From Comamonadaceae bacterium (GTDB taxonomy: Bacteria; Pseudomonadota; Gammaproteobacteria; Burkholderiales; Burkholderiaceae_C): DNA of 6,448 nt. The stretch lies in contig CANHGF010000149.1 in the NCBI GenBank assembly GCA_947460065.1, forward strand, positions 1-6,448. Direction: 5' to 3'. A program made the position numbers and the translations under genes. The notes below the pieces were generated by a model that saw only the letters and a program-made list of their open reading frames with translations, had not been told where the DNA came from and made no database searches. Below, piece by piece: positions 5,801 to 6,448 of the stretch. The number at the start of each line of letters is the position of its first letter. Within the stretch, counting starts at the first letter, position 1.

Positions 5801-6448
5801 TCAGACCGGAGAGTGGGGATCAAAGTTCGGCTGCCGCCTTTCTTCGTAGGCCTTGAGACCTTCAACCACATCGGGCCCGGAGAACCCGAGGATCTCCAGA
5901 GCCAGGGAATTTTCGAAGATGGGCCAGGCCATGTTCAGCCAGTTGTTCATGGACAGCTTGGTCCATCGGATCGCCGACGGCGAGGCCCGGCTGAGGTTGA
6001 CAGCCACCTCCAATGCGGTCTCCTGTAGCTTGTCGTCATCGACCACCCGCGAGATCAGCCCGATGCGCTCGGCCTCTTCGGCATACAGATGCTCGCCGCT
6101 CATCAGGTAGTACTTGGCCTTGGCCATGCCGCACAGCAGGGGCCAGATGATGGCAGCATGATCGCCGGCAGCCACGCCCAGGCGCACATGGCCATCAACG
6201 ATCTTGGCCGAACGGCCAGCAATGGTGATGTCCGAGAGCATGGCCGCGGCCAATCCTCCGCCTGCAGCCGCACCGTTGATCGCTGAAATCAGAGGCTTGG
6301 AAAAATGCATCAGGTTCTTGACCAGATTGCGGCCGTCCTTCCACATGCGGGCGCGCCATTCGAATTCATTGACCAGTTTTTGTTCCAGCTCGAAATCACC
6401 CCCGGCCGAAAAGGCCCGACCCTCCCCGGTGAGGATGGCCACGCTGAC
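5801..6448 (-). CDS. Crotonase-superfamily enoyl-CoA hydratase/isomerase-like protein, N-terminus cut by window edge
   Basis: 215 codons are visible and the frame is open to the right edge. Family members usually have about 50-60 more residues before the VAILTGEG strand, so the real start is outside; an internal GTG at 6442 is not a likely start. Numbering from the first visible codon, the oxyanion-hole segments are FSAGGD (13-18, Gly17) and INGAAAGGG (57-65, Gly64), and the C-terminus EGLKAYEERRQPNF is typical. By hand alignment to rat mitochondrial hydratase, the positions of catalytic Glu144 and Glu164 hold Ala67 and His87. It therefore belongs to an atypical branch (DGHVRLGVAAGDHAAI) and may not be a hydratase. 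It is the first visible gene of the minus-strand series, and CoA-thioester chemistry is the safest statement of function. Confidence 0.92.
   Translation of the reverse strand, partial: VSVAILTGEGRAFSAGGDFELEQKLVNEFEWRARMWKDGRNLVKNLMHFSKPLISAINGAAAGGGLAAAMLSDITIAGRSAKIVDGHVRLGVAAGDHAAIIWPLLCGMAKAKYYLMSGEHLYAEEAERIGLISRVVDDDKLQETALEVAVNLSRASPSAIRWTKLSMNNWLNMAWPIFENSLALEILGFSGPDVVEGLKAYEERRQPNFDPHSPV

Noticed and set aside
5796..5808. Small inverted repeat CGGTC/GACCG around the crotonase stop codon, resembling the sulfatase stop arrangement.
   Set aside because: Only five base pairs with a 3-nt loop, which is expected by chance in this base composition.

Overview
The window is GC-rich, densely coded bacterial DNA. 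A Bug-type (TctC-like) extracytoplasmic solute receptor and a PMDC-lactonase-like amidohydrolase point to a betaproteobacterium of the Burkholderiales (Alcaligenaceae/Bordetella/Achromobacter-like); this is inference from gene families, not a species call. There are seven real protein genes, two of them touching or possibly crossing the window edges. I see no tRNA, rRNA, CRISPR array, insertion sequence or phage gene.

Plus strand, 1-3946: a Coq7-type di-iron demethoxyubiquinone hydroxylase (reading frame open to the left edge) is followed after 9 bp by a type I sulfatase without a signal peptide. After 41 bp comes a periplasmic Bug solute-binding protein. A 210-bp gap containing a stem-loop then leads to a 279-residue protein of a family I do not recognise, built from two ungapped copies of one module.

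Minus strand, 6448-3970: an atypical crotonase (enoyl-CoA hydratase/isomerase superfamily, N-terminus cut by the right edge), an SDR oxidoreductase and a COG3618-type amidohydrolase are closely spaced in that order and look like one catabolic operon. It converges tail-to-tail on the duplicated-module gene with only 23 bp between stop codons and no clear terminator.

Together the genes suggest a locus for uptake and breakdown of a small organic acid, ester or sulfate ester. The Bug protein would capture a substrate, the sulfatase and amidohydrolase would hydrolyse, and the SDR and crotonase would carry out redox and CoA-thioester steps. The substrate cannot be read from the sequence. Coq7 is probably a housekeeping gene at the boundary of this accessory block, although its 9-bp spacing to the sulfatase implies co-transcription.

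The strongest candidates for something undescribed are the internally duplicated protein (3107-3946), the crotonase lacking both canonical catalytic glutamates, and a long interrupted palindrome with the sulfatase stop codon at its centre. I see no clear evidence of a wholly new multi-gene system.
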